A model generated the notes under the pieces. The model did not search any database. It was given only the letters and a program-made list of their open reading frames with translations, and had not been told where the DNA came from. Shown in pieces: positions 1 through 10,601 of a DNA stretch of 64,000 nt (positions within the stretch are counted from its first letter, which is position 1; every line of letters begins with the position of its first letter). Source of the stretch: Ephemerocybe angulata (taxonomy: Eukaryota > Basidiomycota > Agaricomycetes > Agaricales > Psathyrellaceae); contig JAACJK010000114.1 of assembly GCA_013368325.1 (NCBI GenBank), forward strand, positions 62,001 to 126,000, written 5' to 3'. Position numbers and translations under genes: made by a program.

Positions 1-110
1 TCCTTCCTCTCCCTCTCCGTACTTGCCCAATCTGTATGAGGTTCTGCGGGGATTTTTAGCGCAGGTCGCACCGGTGGACCTGGTCTGAGGCGATGGCGGG
101 CGTCGCAGAC
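1..110 (+). repeat. Partial copy of the composite non-coding repeat
   Basis: The first hundred bases match, by eye, the stretches near 32,925-33,005 and 44,560-44,630. All share a 'ctctccctctc-gtac' start, a 'tttagcgcaggtcgca' core and 'ggtggacctgg'. These stretches lie just downstream of module M1 in the other copies, so the window opens inside a truncated repeat unit. No gene is seen between this piece and the TATA box of the secreted-protein gene at 546. Confidence 0.6.
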
Positions 111-449
111 ACGCGCAAGTAGGCTTTCGTCGGCCGAAGTGAATAGGCGCCCGCGAGCAAAGCTTAGCGGCGCAGTAGGGCGCTAGCCACTCCATGGAGA
201 GCTACCTCCCGAAGTAGTGCACCGCTTCGCTTGGCTTCAGTCATGCGCCAGATCGTACTACGTCTGAGTACACGACGTTTACGACCCAACGTAGCCAAAG
301 CGAGCGGCCGTACAGTTTCGCATCGCAATGCGGCGTCTGTGCCTATGCGAACTCTCTTGGCATCTCCTGAACATTATCGTAGATCTCTTCGAGGCACTTT
401 TTCGACACGGTCACACGCAGTCCATCCTCTTTGAGCCTCTTCGCTTCGT

Positions 450-457
450 GTATAAAG
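450..457 (+). promoter_or_regulatory. Probable TATA box of the secreted-protein gene at 546
   Basis: A TATAAAG motif lies about 90 bp upstream of the ATG at 546. The other two secreted-protein genes in this window have similarly placed TATA elements. This supports 546 as the real start rather than earlier in-frame ATGs in the overlapping frame. Confidence 0.55.
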
Positions 458-545
458 TATCACCCAAGGCTCGCCAAATGCTCTCCCAACGCCCAGCTCA
501 ATCTCTAACTCGCCTCCTCCATACTTATACTTTCCTTCCCCCACC

Positions 546-1232
546 ATGCACGTTCAAGCCTACCTCTTCTTCTGCACCTTCAGCTTCATTTCCCAAGGTC
601 AGAAATTCCCACATAACCTCAGCCATCCCAACTCACACACTAATGTTGTCTCCCCCAGTCCACGCATCCATCCTCCCCATCGAAGGCCACAGCGCGCTTC
701 TAGGCCGTCAAACCGGATCCGCTTCCTGCGTAGCAGCATGCGCAGACTGGAACACTCTAACGAACGTACGTGCCCACACAGCCGCGCCAACACCGTCCAC
801 TAACCTCATACACCAAATATTCTCCCTTGAATTGCTACGCTTCATCTACCATATATACTTACCAATGATAATACAGCTTGCGTGCGATGTAACTGGGACG
901 TCCACATGCGTCTGCACAGGTAACCCCGCTCCCTATTACGAGCAATGCGCGGCATGCGCACTCGCAACCACGCCGAACATCAACACTGTCCCCGGGGCCG
1001 TCAAAGCCGGCACACAGCTCCTCGTCGATATATATGGCGGTGAGTCGCGTCCTCCATAAGTATGCCGCATGCATGCTACCGTTCGTTCTAAGCTTGTTGG
1101 GTGAAGGAACGATTGATGACTCAGGATTTTTACATGCATGCTTGCTTACTACTGTGTTTTATTATAGCGTATGCGTCGTGGTGCAAGAGTTTGTATGGCG
1201 CGACTATTCCGGCGCTTAGGCTCACTGCATGA
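546..1232 (+). CDS. Small secreted cysteine-rich protein (4 exons, 128 aa)
   Basis: The gene model joins 546-597, 659-765, 877-1039 and 1168-1232. Each intron has GT-AG ends (61, 111 and 128 nt), and the spliced frame is open from ATG to TGA, giving 128 residues. The N-terminus is a typical signal peptide (hydrophobic stretch at about residues 5-16, plausible cleavage after V-H-A at about 20). It is followed by a short pro-like stretch ending in G-R and then the mature region. The mature part has eight cysteines in the pattern C-x3-C, C, C-x-C, C-x2-C, C, which recalls CFEM-like and other small secreted proteins of mushrooms. No enzymatic motif is visible. The function is unknown; an extracellular or wall role is inferred only from the signal peptide. 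Without splicing the frame is broken, so the introns matter. Intron 3 is the least certain. Confidence 0.72.
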
Positions 1233-1239
1233 TGTCGGT

Positions 1240-2880
1240 GCTGCATTCCAGGCGCCTTGGACTCGGTTCCCCGGCCAGAGACGCCCGAGGTCCGCGGGAC
1301 CGTGCTTCCTGATGCGCTTCCAACGCGATTATTTATTTTGAATTTCTTGCCAATTTCAAGGAATACCCTGACATATAAGACGGCCCCTTGGGAAGGGGTG
1401 TGTCATTGAGAATTAATGTAGAACAGAAATGTACCCGACAAAGACTTAGAAATGGTGAGCTTACTCCCCGGAATGGCGCCCTTTCTCCCTCAGCATGGCA
1501 CCGGGCATGGGACCTTGGGTCATCGACCGATCAGAATTCCTGCCGTGCAGTTCCCGCCAACGCTACCAGCGTACGTCGTCGTGCTAAGTATCGAAGAAGT
1601 AAACCCCGGTTTACTTAAGCGAATCGAAGCGACCATGCAACCGACACTTATATCGACGGTGCGCACTGTGCAGCTCCGAAGCCCGCCTCCCCGAAGCCAC
1701 TTCGTCGTCTCAAGCTCAATGACGCCCTACAAGAAAAAATAGCGAGGGAGTCTCAACGCCGCCCCAACCCCGAAGAGCCTATGGTAAACCTGTAGGATCC
1801 AAGCGCAAGGCTAAATGCAACCGAAAAGGTTACGAAAAGGTCGACAATCCCCAGTGGACCCACATTACAAAGTCCCATCGCAGCCTCACCATCCTAGCAC
1901 AGCGCACATCCCACCGTCACGCCCACTCCAACGCAAGTCCAACCAGAGGTACGAGCATGAAACACAGAAGAAAAATGTATTGTAAGAAGGGAAAGTGAGT
2001 TAAAACACTCGAGCAGCATTGAACATCAGCAACATCAAGGAAGACTCAACGCCGCCCCAAGATCGAAGAAGCAGGTCCTACCTAGATGAGCATCCAGGGG
2101 AACGACTGCGTAGGACCAAAATGGTCCGCCGACCGTGCACCCAGAGCTTACATCCACCATCGACCCGCCTCGTCGTCCGAGTACAGCGCGCACATCCCAC
2201 CCCGGCCCAACTCTAATACACACAACGCCCACAGAAACTGAGAAAAACACGCCAAACCGCATGACGCGACGCAACACCGAGACCGTGACCCAACTTTCGC
2301 GATGCGCCAGTTCGAACAAACACTGCTCTGAGCGGAGACTGTGTACGCCCCAAGATGCGAATGTCGCCCGTGGACCCGTCGTTACACACCCACATCCCTA
2401 GTCCTAACTACAACCTGGAACAAAACGGAGGAAGGGGAACGAACGGGAGAACTAAAGAATGAACAAACAAGGGGAAGCACGAACGAACCAAAGGATGAAA
2501 GAACTAAGAATCCAAGGAATGAAGAACGGAGGGAGGGAGGGGCGCGAACGAACGCATGACCAAATGAGCGAATGAACGGGCGAAGAAATGAGCGAACGGA
2601 AGAAGGTTGGAACGCCCCAGGGAAGGGATGAAAGCACATGGGAGTAAAGCAAAGACTAAGCCGACCGACCGCACCCGCTCACAGCGAACGGTCCCCGGTC
2701 AAACCAAGATCCAGCAGCGCCCACCGGCTGCATCCCTCTCCAGGTGCCTCGTCACCATCCCCGTCTCACTCGTGCCCAAGCAAACACGATCCAATGGGAA
2801 TCCCAGCTCAAACCAACGATTCAAATCCAACTCAAAATCGAAACCAAAACACAACGTAACAAAACGAAACGCACGCATCT
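1240..2880 (-). repeat. Degenerate copy of the ALDH large-intron repeat
   Basis: This stretch has no convincing gene. It contains copies of a sub-repeat recognisable by 'caacgccgccccaagatcg' near 2,048 and a related block near 1,755. These match blocks inside the 1.1-kb intron of the intact ALDH gene (about 42,100-42,650). The order relative to the ALDH exon remnants upstream is the same as in the intact gene, so this is the intron portion of the duplicated ALDH 5' end. The part from 1,240 to 1,740 has no match I can recognise. Confidence 0.6.
2430..2615 (+). repeat. Purine-rich GAACGAA-like degenerate tandem tract
   Basis: About 180 bp of almost T-free sequence is built from variants of 'gaacgaa', 'gaatgaac' and 'ggaggga'. 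A shorter tract of the same kind lies near 41,260-41,400 inside an ALDH intron. No coding role is seen. It probably belongs to the intron-derived repeat. Confidence 0.5.
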
Positions 2881-2881
2881 C

Positions 2882-3728
2882 GGTCCAGCAATAACTTTCC
2901 GCCATACAACCCTCCACGCAGCGACCACAAGCTCTTCCTCCCCAAGGTTGACACCGTCGATGATGACGGGTATCTTCCCGCCCAGCCCGAAGGTCATCAG
3001 CGTGAGGTGCTTCGCTGCGGCGGCGGGGATGATGCGGGCGACGCGGGCGTTGCCTGTGGAGAATATGTGGGACCCTGTGTGATTGGGGTCAGTTTGGTTC
3101 TAGGAAAGTAGGATCGAGGAGGTGGCAGTCGAAATCAACGTATGAAGCGGATAGGGGAAAGTGGAGAAGGAATAACGGAGGAGAGATGGACGTATGAGGA
3201 GAGGAAGAGGAACATACATACATTTGAGCTTCAGAATCTGCGTAATCTCCGGAATACCGCCCAGCGCAACGCCATACGCAGCTGGATCGAGGTACTTCGG
3301 CACGATCTCGGACAGGAGCTTCGAGACGGTCGGTACGACCTCGGAGGGCTTTATGAGTACGGGACAGCCGGCTGCGATGACGCCGCAGAGGGGTTGGAAG
3401 ATGAGGATGATGGGGTAGTTCCACGCCTACGTTCATCCAACACGCGTGTTAGTCTACTGAGTGAAGACAACGATAACAGAAGGACGTACGATATGATAAA
3501 AACCACCCCATTCACTTTCTTCCCCACCCAGGTCGTCCTCCCCAATCTCTCCCCCTTTGCCTCCACTGACCCAAGCCTCGAGCTCCCTAGCACACCTCAG
3601 GGCGCGCCCGATGACAGGCCCCGATCGGGGTAGAGTTTGGTGGGTTTGGTGTGAGAGGAGAGAGAGGTGAGGAATGTGGAGGAGAAGGAGTCGTGGGGCT
3701 CGTAGATTTCGGGGAGAGGGGTCGACAT
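2882..3728 (-). pseudogene. Aldehyde dehydrogenase pseudogene, 5' part (copy 1)
   Basis: Reading down from the ATG at 3,728, the sequence matches exons 1-3 of the intact ALDH gene at 40,899-44,181. Exon 1 starts with M-S-T-P-L but has an internal deletion. Exon 2 (about 3,425-3,230) is nearly complete, including K-P-S-E-V-V-P-T and P-K-Y-L-D-P-A-A-Y. Exon 3 (about 3,080-2,885) is divergent. The catalytic glutamate motif L-E-L-G-G-K reads F-G-L-G-G-K, so the general base is lost. The splice donor after exon 3 is also gone, and the exons for the catalytic cysteine and C-terminus are absent. It is non-functional as an ALDH. Confidence 0.8.
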
Positions 3729-3789
3729 GTGGTTGGAAAGTGTCGTGCGGGTGGGTCTTCGATCGAACCGGGGTGCTTTATACCACCCA

Positions 3790-4204
3790 AGTGGAATCGT
3801 CCGTTTATCCACTCAGCCCTATCGAAGTGAAGGGGAAAGATAGATGCAGCGGAAGAGCTGTGTAAGAGAAGAGATGCGAGAGAAGAAAGGGAAGGATATG
3901 TAAGGCGACATGTGCTGGGAACTTGGAAGGAACAAGCGCATGCGGCGAGAAGCGCTTGTCATGTTTGGTCCTATGTGTCGCCGGTCGGCCGGCGAGCTCG
4001 GCGCTGCGGTGCTTGATCATCGATTCGAGGGGGCACCTGCTCGTGCTTGTTCCTTCCCACCACCACGATGCATGAGCGTGGCCTCCCTCCTCTCCCTCTC
4101 TGTATCTCGGTACTTCGTAAATTTTGAGAGCAGCCTTCTGCGAGGAGTACAGCGGAAGTCGCACCGGCGGACCCGGGTCGAGGAGCTCGGGAATTGGGGA
4201 GCGT
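3790..4204 (+). repeat. ALDH upstream region plus repeat module M1
   Basis: This stretch matches 32,640-32,990 and 44,280-44,640. It holds the sequence upstream of the ALDH start, then module M1 (about 3,960-4,070: 'cggtcggccggcgagctcgg' followed by a run of 'ccaccacc'). The repeat is cut at about 4,204 by the LINE and appears to resume near 10,975. Confidence 0.6.
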
Positions 4205-4222
4205 TGTGTGTGTGTGTGTGTG
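4205..4222. repeat. (TG)n microsatellite, probable LINE 3' tail
   Basis: About nine TG units lie exactly where LINE sequence meets the flanking repeat. On the LINE strand this reads (AC)n after an AATAATC stretch. Confidence 0.6.
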
Positions 4223-4418
4223 ATTATTCAAAGGTAGCTACGCCAATTACTGACAGCCACCCCCAGGACGGCTAACGAGCGGGCCCGACTCAGCCAGGCT
4301 GGTAGCTGAACGGGACCGGTAGCGATATCTCCACCCGTACCAGGCCGTTGGAGGTCGGCCTACCGGGAGCCGAAGCAGCCGAGGACCCATGTATCTATAT
4401 ACGAGTTATCTCAATAAA

Positions 4419-7400
4419 CTACTCTTCTTCCTCACTCCCGTCTCCAGCCCCACCTCTCTCTTCTTTCTCCTTCGCCTTCACCAGTCTCTCTAGGTCATAC
4501 GCATAGGCCGCCGTGACCGAGACCGCCTTCCGCAACCCCAGTAGGTATTTCACCTGTTGAAAGTGGGCCCCGTCTAACCCAAACAGTCGTTCCTTTTCCC
4601 CCTCCGAGCATAACGCCAGCACCTGCCGCACATAGTCTTCCCTCTTCTCCACCAAGGTGGCACACCCTCCACACTCCAACCACACGTGCTCCACGCTCTC
4701 CGCCGCGCCCCCACAAAACCGACACTTCTGCTCGTCCTCCCCCCCGGTGTACATCCGAACTCGACTCGCGAGCCGGTGGTCCGACAGCATCACCTTCGCC
4801 AGCGCCTTCCGATGGCCTGGATTGTACACCCGAAGGTAGTGTCGCAGCTTCCTGACCTCCACCACCTCCGTACCCCTCCCGTCCTCCTCCCTACGCCCGT
4901 GTAGGAAGCTCAACCTCTCCGTTCCTTCCACCTTTGCCTGCAGGTACTGATCCATGCGACGTAGTATGTCCGCCTCCAGCTGAACCACCCGCCCCTCGTT
5001 CATGAGATCCCCGGCGTCAGGAAAGGGGATACCCTCACCGCCCTCCAGCGCCCGCACCGCCGTCCTCAGCGACGCCGCCCAACTCGGGTAACCCCTCCGA
5101 TCCAGGTCCACCGCCTCTTGCATCGCACACCGCGCATACCTACACCTTGACCTCAACACGTACACAAGGTACCCAACCGCCAGCAGCACCCTGCGATAGG
5201 CCAACGGCTCGAGCCCCGTTTCCGTGTACAGCACCGCCAAGAGGCTGTACTTTGTAAGTCCAATCGCCTTTCGAATAAACCCTTTGTGAACTTTCTCCAG
5301 CTTCTCGTATGCCACCTTCACCTCATCTATCACCACCTCGCACCCATGGACCAGATGGGGGTCGATGAGGTTCATGTACAGCATTACCAACATCGCGACT
5401 GGCAGCGTGCCCGCCATCTGTCCCACTCCCCCAATCACCCTCCGCATCGTCTGTGCCGCCGCCGCCTTCGCGTCGTAGTGGGGACGGAGTAGTCCCGACG
5501 CCCGGGACGAGAGTCGGAAGCCCAGGTATGTATGTTCCTTCACCACGCTCAACACGCCACCCTCTCCCAAGTCGAACACCGGTAGCACCCTCGGCTGGGG
5601 CCCGAATATCATGACAACCGACTTCGTGGCGTTGAAGAGCATGAAGTTCTTCCCAGCCCACACGTACATCCCCCGCAGCTTCCGCATGAGACCCTCCGCC
5701 GTCGTCGACATCAGCAACACATCATCGGCCTGCTCCAAATTCGCCACCTTCACACCCCCCAGCACGATATCATCCAGGTCGTTCGGGATATAGTCGGGGA
5801 GGTCCGCCATGAATAGCGCCCAGAGGATGGGCGAGCACGTATCGCCTATCAGAATCCCCATCGCCGCGGAGAACGGGTCCGACACCTCGCCATTGTGCAT
5901 GGCGACGTACTCCATCTGCCGGTACAGCCACCGCATCCAGTCGAAGATACACCCTCCCGCCCCCATCTTTCGCAGCTTGAGCCAAAGTGCCGCATGGTCG
6001 GTAGACGGGAATGCGTTCGTCAGGTCCACAAACGCAGCGTAGAGAGGACGACCCTCAGCGTGGGCCTTATCTACCGCCGCCCTCAGGACGAACACATTGT
6101 TATTGGTGCGATAATCCTTGCGGAAGCCGTTCTGCGAGTCGGGGAGAGCGCTCACGCTGTCGGCGAATTCCACCGCCCGCTTGGTAACGAGGAGGGTAAA
6201 GAACTTCAGTAGGCAGCTCTCCAGGCCGACGGCGCGATAACTGTTCGGGTCGTCCTTCGGTTTCCCTGGCTTGCACAACCCGACCAGCTGTGTCCTAAGC
6301 CACGCCGTCGGCGCGCTCCGCGTCTCTAAGCACCGGTTGCACAGCGTAAGCAGGACATCGTTGTCCATGTCGAAAACATCCTGATAGGATATACCATCCT
6401 CTCCTCTAGCCGCCTTCAGCTTCGCCCGGATATCCGCCTTCCCCTCCTCAATCTCCCGTATCACAAAGAACCGATCGAACGACAGGAGGGGCGACTTGTC
6501 CTCCGTCGTATCACCCATCAGCGCGGCCACCCTATGGAGCAGCTCTTGACGACGACTGTCAAAGCTCGCCGGCGGGACTCCCGGCGGGTTCATCTTCCCG
6601 AAGAAGGCCCTCCTCATCGCTTCGATGGGTATGTCGGCCACCGCCTCCTTCCCCTTCCCCTTCAGCCTCTCAAACACATCCCAGAAAACCCCCTCCCCGC
6701 CAAACAGCTCCTCCCTGATCTCCTTCTGCCTCACCCTGCACTTCCGTCTGCACGCTGTCAATGACACCGACACCTGCTCCTCCGTCTCCTCCCACCGCGG
6801 TCTCTTCCCATCTTCGTACCCCCGCCTCACCCCCAGCTCCCCCACCACCTTATCCTCGGCTACGCGCTCTCCCTCCCCTTCACACTCCTCACACCGGCAC
6901 CTATCCCGCTGGAATATCTCCCAATCTATGGCGACGTATGGGGGAGCCGCCGGTTTCGTGGCCCCCTCCTTGGCCAGCGCATCCGCCGCCTCGTTCCCTT
7001 CAAGGCCGCTGTGCGCTTTGACCTTCCGCAGCGTCGTCGCAGCTGGCCTCTGCCGGAGCAGGAAGGCAATATCACTGAGGACGTCTCCGTTCGTCACCCT
7101 CCACCCCAGCGCCGTATACTTGGCCGCCCACGTAGTGAGCATGTTTATCGTGTACTCCGAGTCTGAACTGATGACGAGCGTTAGGTGGGTGTTGACCGAC
7201 TGCAGCGTTCGCAGGACCGCATACAGCTCTGCACGGTTGTTGGATTGGTTGTCCGGTACGCGCACAGCCTCGTTCCTCCCGCTCCCCCTCCCGTGATACA
7301 CCCCTGATCCTGCCCTTGCAGCCTCCGTCCCGTTCTGCAGAGCCGAGCCATCCACATACACCTGCACCGGATTGGACTCAGAGTACGCCAAGCCATACAC

Positions 7401-8438
7401 ACGCCGCAGTCGTCGCACAGGGTCTAGCCGTGTCGCCATAGCCTCGATCACCAGTTTATCCAGCTCCGTCTCGTTGGGCAGCTTCGGTTTCCGTCTCCTC
7501 GCCTTCGGAGCACGGTCCCTCTCTCCCCGTCCTGCACTCCCTTCCCCGCTCTCCATTACTACCACCACCTGAGCGTGGTCCGACCATTCATGGTCCTCCT
7601 TCCCCACCACCACCTTCCGCACTCTCGCCAGCGCCTTTGCATTCCCCATCGCGTAGTCGACCACCGCCTTCCCCCGTGTGTGATGGGACGTGTAGGCCCC
7701 GCCTTCCTCCCCGAAACGCTCCATTCCATTCATGATCGCGAGGCCAGTCTCTCTGCACACGTCTACCAGCGCGCGCCCCCTCGCCGTTGGTCTAACCAGA
7801 TCCGCCGAGCACGGCCGCCCTTCGACGTGCGAGCTCAAGTCTTGAGTGCGCGCGTTGATGTCCCCCATTACGAGCACGGGCCTTGCGTCCCCTTTGAGAA
7901 CCCACATCAGCTCCAGGAGTTTCTCGAACGGGTCCTCCGATGTGAAGGTACTCCAGTCACTACCCCCTGGCAGTATGTACGCCCCCACGACAATCATCTC
8001 CGTACTCTCCAGAACCAATATGTCCGTCGACGACAGCCGCTCGTTCATCTTCATCCCTAGCCCTGTCCTCGCAAACGCCATCACCCCACCCCACTGATCG
8101 TTGTCCTCGTCGTAGTAGTTCCTCTCCACCGAGTACCGCGTGAACCCCTCCACCTCTCCAACCATTCCCAATAGATCTCTATGTAGCCGCACCTCCTGGT
8201 ATATAGTCAAATCGTAGCCCTTGATTGCTCCTCTGAACTGGGGGTGATCCATCTTCAACGCGAAGCTCTCCTTGATATTCCAACAATGTATCGAGACCGT
8301 ACAGTAAGTTGATCTATTGATGTTAGAGGAAGAGCGGAGCGTTGAGGAGGAGGTGTTACAGAACACCCCGCTCAGTTTTCCTGCACATGAATCTCTGCCT
8401 CCGCCCCAACCACCGGTGGCACCGGCATCTCGTTCCAC
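4419..8438 (-). CDS. LINE ORF2: endonuclease-RNase H-reverse transcriptase (1,339 aa)
   Basis: The frame is intact. Domains in order: (1) AP-type endonuclease/exonuclease fold at about residues 45-290, with Q-E, M-G-D-I-N-A and S-D-H-A motifs. (2) RNase H at about 350-490, with V-D-G-S, N-R-A-E-L, S-S-D-S-E and G-N-E-A-A-D giving the acidic residues. (3) Reverse transcriptase at about 650-1,000, with F-V-D-L-T-N-A-F in motif A and Q-A-D-D-V in the catalytic motif. (4) A C-terminal C-x2-C-x8-H-x4-C zinc finger at about 1,255. The enzyme would nick target DNA and copy its own RNA. RNase H before the reverse transcriptase is unusual; in I and Tad clades it follows. The first ATG overlaps the end of ORF1 by 67 nt in another frame, so expression may need re-initiation or frameshifting. 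The true start could be nearer residue 45. Confidence 0.9.
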   Translation of the reverse strand: MERDAGATGGWGGGRDSCAGKLSGVFCNTSSSTLRSSSNINRSTYCTVSIHCWNIKESFALKMDHPQFRGAIKGYDLTIYQEVRLHRDLLGMVGEVEGFTRYSVERNYYDEDNDQWGGVMAFARTGLGMKMNERLSSTDILVLESTEMIVVGAYILPGGSDWSTFTSEDPFEKLLELMWVLKGDARPVLVMGDINARTQDLSSHVEGRPCSADLVRPTARGRALVDVCRETGLAIMNGMERFGEEGGAYTSHHTRGKAVVDYAMGNAKALARVRKVVVGKEDHEWSDHAQVVVVMESGEGSAGRGERDRAPKARRRKPKLPNETELDKLVIEAMATRLDPVRRLRRVYGLAYSESNPVQVYVDGSALQNGTEAARAGSGVYHGRGSGRNEAVRVPDNQSNNRAELYAVLRTLQSVNTHLTLVISSDSEYTINMLTTWAAKYTALGWRVTNGDVLSDIAFLLRQRPAATTLRKVKAHSGLEGNEAADALAKEGATKPAAPPYVAIDWEIFQRDRCRCEECEGEGERVAEDKVVGELGVRRGYEDGKRPRWEETEEQVSVSLTACRRKCRVRQKEIREELFGGEGVFWDVFERLKGKGKEAVADIPIEAMRRAFFGKMNPPGVPPASFDSRRQELLHRVAALMGDTTEDKSPLLSFDRFFVIREIEEGKADIRAKLKAARGEDGISYQDVFDMDNDVLLTLCNRCLETRSAPTAWLRTQLVGLCKPGKPKDDPNSYRAVGLESCLLKFFTLLVTKRAVEFADSVSALPDSQNGFRKDYRTNNNVFVLRAAVDKAHAEGRPLYAAFVDLTNAFPSTDHAALWLKLRKMGAGGCIFDWMRWLYRQMEYVAMHNGEVSDPFSAAMGILIGDTCSPILWALFMADLPDYIPNDLDDIVLGGVKVANLEQADDVLLMSTTAEGLMRKLRGMYVWAGKNFMLFNATKSVVMIFGPQPRVLPVFDLGEGGVLSVVKEHTYLGFRLSSRASGLLRPHYDAKAAAAQTMRRVIGGVGQMAGTLPVAMLVMLYMNLIDPHLVHGCEVVIDEVKVAYEKLEKVHKGFIRKAIGLTKYSLLAVLYTETGLEPLAYRRVLLAVGYLVYVLRSRCRYARCAMQEAVDLDRRGYPSWAASLRTAVRALEGGEGIPFPDAGDLMNEGRVVQLEADILRRMDQYLQAKVEGTERLSFLHGRREEDGRGTEVVEVRKLRHYLRVYNPGHRKALAKVMLSDHRLASRVRMYTGGEDEQKCRFCGGAAESVEHVWLECGGCATLVEKREDYVRQVLALCSEGEKERLFGLDGAHFQQVKYLLGLRKAVSVTAAYAYDLERLVKAKEKEERGGAGDGSEEEE

Positions 8439-9956
8439 ACCCTGACTACCACCCTCGCCAACTCCTTCGACGTCATCGTGATGTAGATGAAGCGGAAGTC
8501 GAGCGAGAGACGCGCCTCCCTGACCTTGTTCGCGAGGTTGCTCCTGTTGGGAAGTGCCCCGAGCCAGGCCCTGGCAGCGTTCTCAGCGATGGGGAGGTTA
8601 CCGGGCAACGGCCCTATCTTGACGAGGTGAATGCCCTGGCGGGCGGGAGTGGGCTCCGGCTCTGCCTGCTGCCTCGAAACGGGGACCTGAGGACCAGGCG
8701 GCGCTGCGTGCAGAGGCCCCTGCGGCGCGGCGTTCGTACGCCCACCCCCACCCTGCTGCGAAACCGCCGGCGCCCGAGGCTGTGAGCGGCCCGAGGGTTG
8801 CTGAGGCATCGACGGGGCGCGCTGGGCCCAGGTTGGCATCCTAGGCCCCATGTGGGGCGCCCGCGCCTGCTGCTCAACTCCCCCACCGGTGATAGGGGGA
8901 GGGTGCGCAGACGCGATCCTTCCAGTCGGGGTCGTGGGGTGAGTCGCTTGCTCGTAAGAAGGCGGAGCCGCTGCAGTCCTCCTGGTGGGGGTCACGGGCT
9001 GGGGTGCTCGCTCGTTCGCAGCTGTGGTGCCAGCCTCCGCAACGCCGGGGGAGCGGTTGGACAACCCTCCTGCTCCGATCCTGAAGAGGGGCGCCTGCGC
9101 CGCCCCCGACCTCTTCCTCTTCAACGGTCCTTCGCCCTCCTCCCTCTCGATCCGATTAAGCCTATCGAGAGCTTCATCTAGTCTGGCACCAGCGGCGGTC
9201 CGGTTCGCAAGGAGCTGGGTCTGAGTGGCCGTGACCGAGGAGATCGAGTCGATGACCGCCTGGAGGTTCGGTTCGACTTCCGAGACGAGAGTGGCCTGCA
9301 GAGCATCGTTGCTAGCTTGCAGGTCGGCGAGAGAGGCGCGCAGTGCGTCGTTGCTGGACTGGATAGCTCGGGTGGCATTGAAGGCTTCATCGGCGGTGTC
9401 CTGCAGCTCAGCGATCTGCCTGACGAACTCCCGCTCGTTACGCCTGGAGAGCTGGAGTCCGTCGGTCAGCTCATCCACCATCCCTTCGAGCGCCCCCACT
9501 CTCTCCCTGAGGCCCGCCACATCGTCGAGGACGTCGGTAGTGGGGCAGGCGTGCTGAGCCGCCACGCTGCGGGTGCGCTTGAGGGGTGACTGTGTGGAGA
9601 CCGTCTTGCCGCTGCGGAGCCTGGTGGGGGAGGCGGTCGACGCCTCATCGGACGGGGGAGGGGCCTCAGGGCCAACGACATCCTCCGCCTCGCCCGAAGG
9701 CTCGATCTGGGTCGCCTATCCTGCGGTGAGCTACTCGCTTTTCTACACTCTACCCGCCACCGCTCACCTGGGAGTCGTCACCGAGCTCCTCATTCATCCT
9801 ATTCTCTTCTTCACCCTCCATCGCAGGCTGAGCTGCATCTGCGGGCGGGGCGTCACCGACAGTCTGGGCTTGGGCGGTCGCTGCAGCGGCAGCGCGCGCC
9901 ACATCGGCGAACAGGCGCCTGGGGGTCGAGTTGGGCTTGTTGGGCGGGGTAGACAT
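8372..9956 (-). CDS. LINE ORF1: coiled-coil, proline-rich protein
   Basis: Two open segments on the minus strand read as one protein if a 52-nt stretch (9,767-9,716) with GT-AG ends is removed: 9,956-9,768 joined to 9,715-8,372, 510 residues. Unspliced, a stop falls in that stretch, and the downstream segment alone (ATG at 9,565) gives 397 residues. The central part (about residues 120-250 of the longer form) is strongly heptad-like and predicted coiled coil. A basic K-R-K-R patch and a long proline/glutamine-rich region follow. No zinc knuckle or RRM is visible. By analogy with other LINE ORF1 proteins it would bind the element RNA and oligomerise; this is inferred from position and composition. 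An intron in a retrotransposon is odd, so the short form may be the real product. Confidence 0.65.
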
Positions 9957-9999
9957 GATAGCTGGTAGATGGTGGTTGTCGAGAGAGACGGAGGAACCG

Positions 10000-10600
10000 C
10001 AATTTTTCTTCCGCCTCATCTCTACCCTCTCCCGCCGGCGTCAAGTGGCCCCTCGGGTACAACGTTTACCCTAGCGCCCGTCAAGCGCCCACCGCGCCCT
10101 ACACCGCTCCTCCCAGCTCCCGTCCCATGTTCGGTTCGAAGGATCGTCGGCGTTTCAGTAGGGATAACAAGGTAGGTATCTGTGACAGCACGACAAGAGG
10201 GGTATGGGCAGAGACAACGTGGCTGACAGCCACCTCACAGCTCCCACCCTCCCGGCATCAGACCATCGGCCCGGCCGCAGATCCTCCGCTCCGAGCGCCG
10301 CAGACCGGTCGAGCGCACAGACCCTCTTCCGCTGATCCCCGCACGACGAGCTCGCCCCTACGACACGATCGGGGCCCCAGCGCATCCCCTCTCCTACCAC
10401 TCTACGACCTCCCCGTCCCCTCCACTCTCATCTCTCCTGTCTTTTCCCGCCATTCTAACGGGATCTCTCATCGGATCCGTATCTCGGAATGACATCCGAT
10501 CTATATTCCTAGCATCCATCGTAGTTTTTTACCGTACATGTCCAGCTACCTCGTAGTCTAACGTCTATTCGCCGACAATGCGTGCGTAGAGTGTAGAATG
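10000..10600. other. No gene seen; probable LINE 5' region
   Basis: Frames are open by chance in GC-rich, low-complexity sequence, but no recognisable protein appears. The stretch lies between the ORF1 start and a kinase fragment. Confidence 0.4.
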
Positions 10601-10601
10601 G

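Larger units (their letters stand above)
4205..10500 (-). mobile_element. LINE (non-LTR retrotransposon), near full length
   Basis: The element encodes two overlapping ORFs on the minus strand. ORF1 (9,956-8,372) is a coiled-coil, basic protein. ORF2 (8,438-4,419) carries endonuclease, RNase H and reverse transcriptase. The 3' end carries about 200 nt of untranslated sequence and finishes in an (AC)n tract, seen as (TG)n on the plus strand at 4,205-4,222. Such a tail is typical of target-primed insertion. The flanks are the composite repeat, which breaks at about 4,204 and resumes near 10,975. I could not fix the 5' end; 10,000-10,500 has no gene and is probably its 5' untranslated region. 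No clear target duplication was found. Confidence 0.8.

Noticed and set aside
6625..7296. Long plus-strand ORFs opposite LINE ORF2, and similar ones opposite the Gypsy and Helitron ORFs
   Set aside because: Complementary-strand shadows of strong coding frames, without any recognisable motif.
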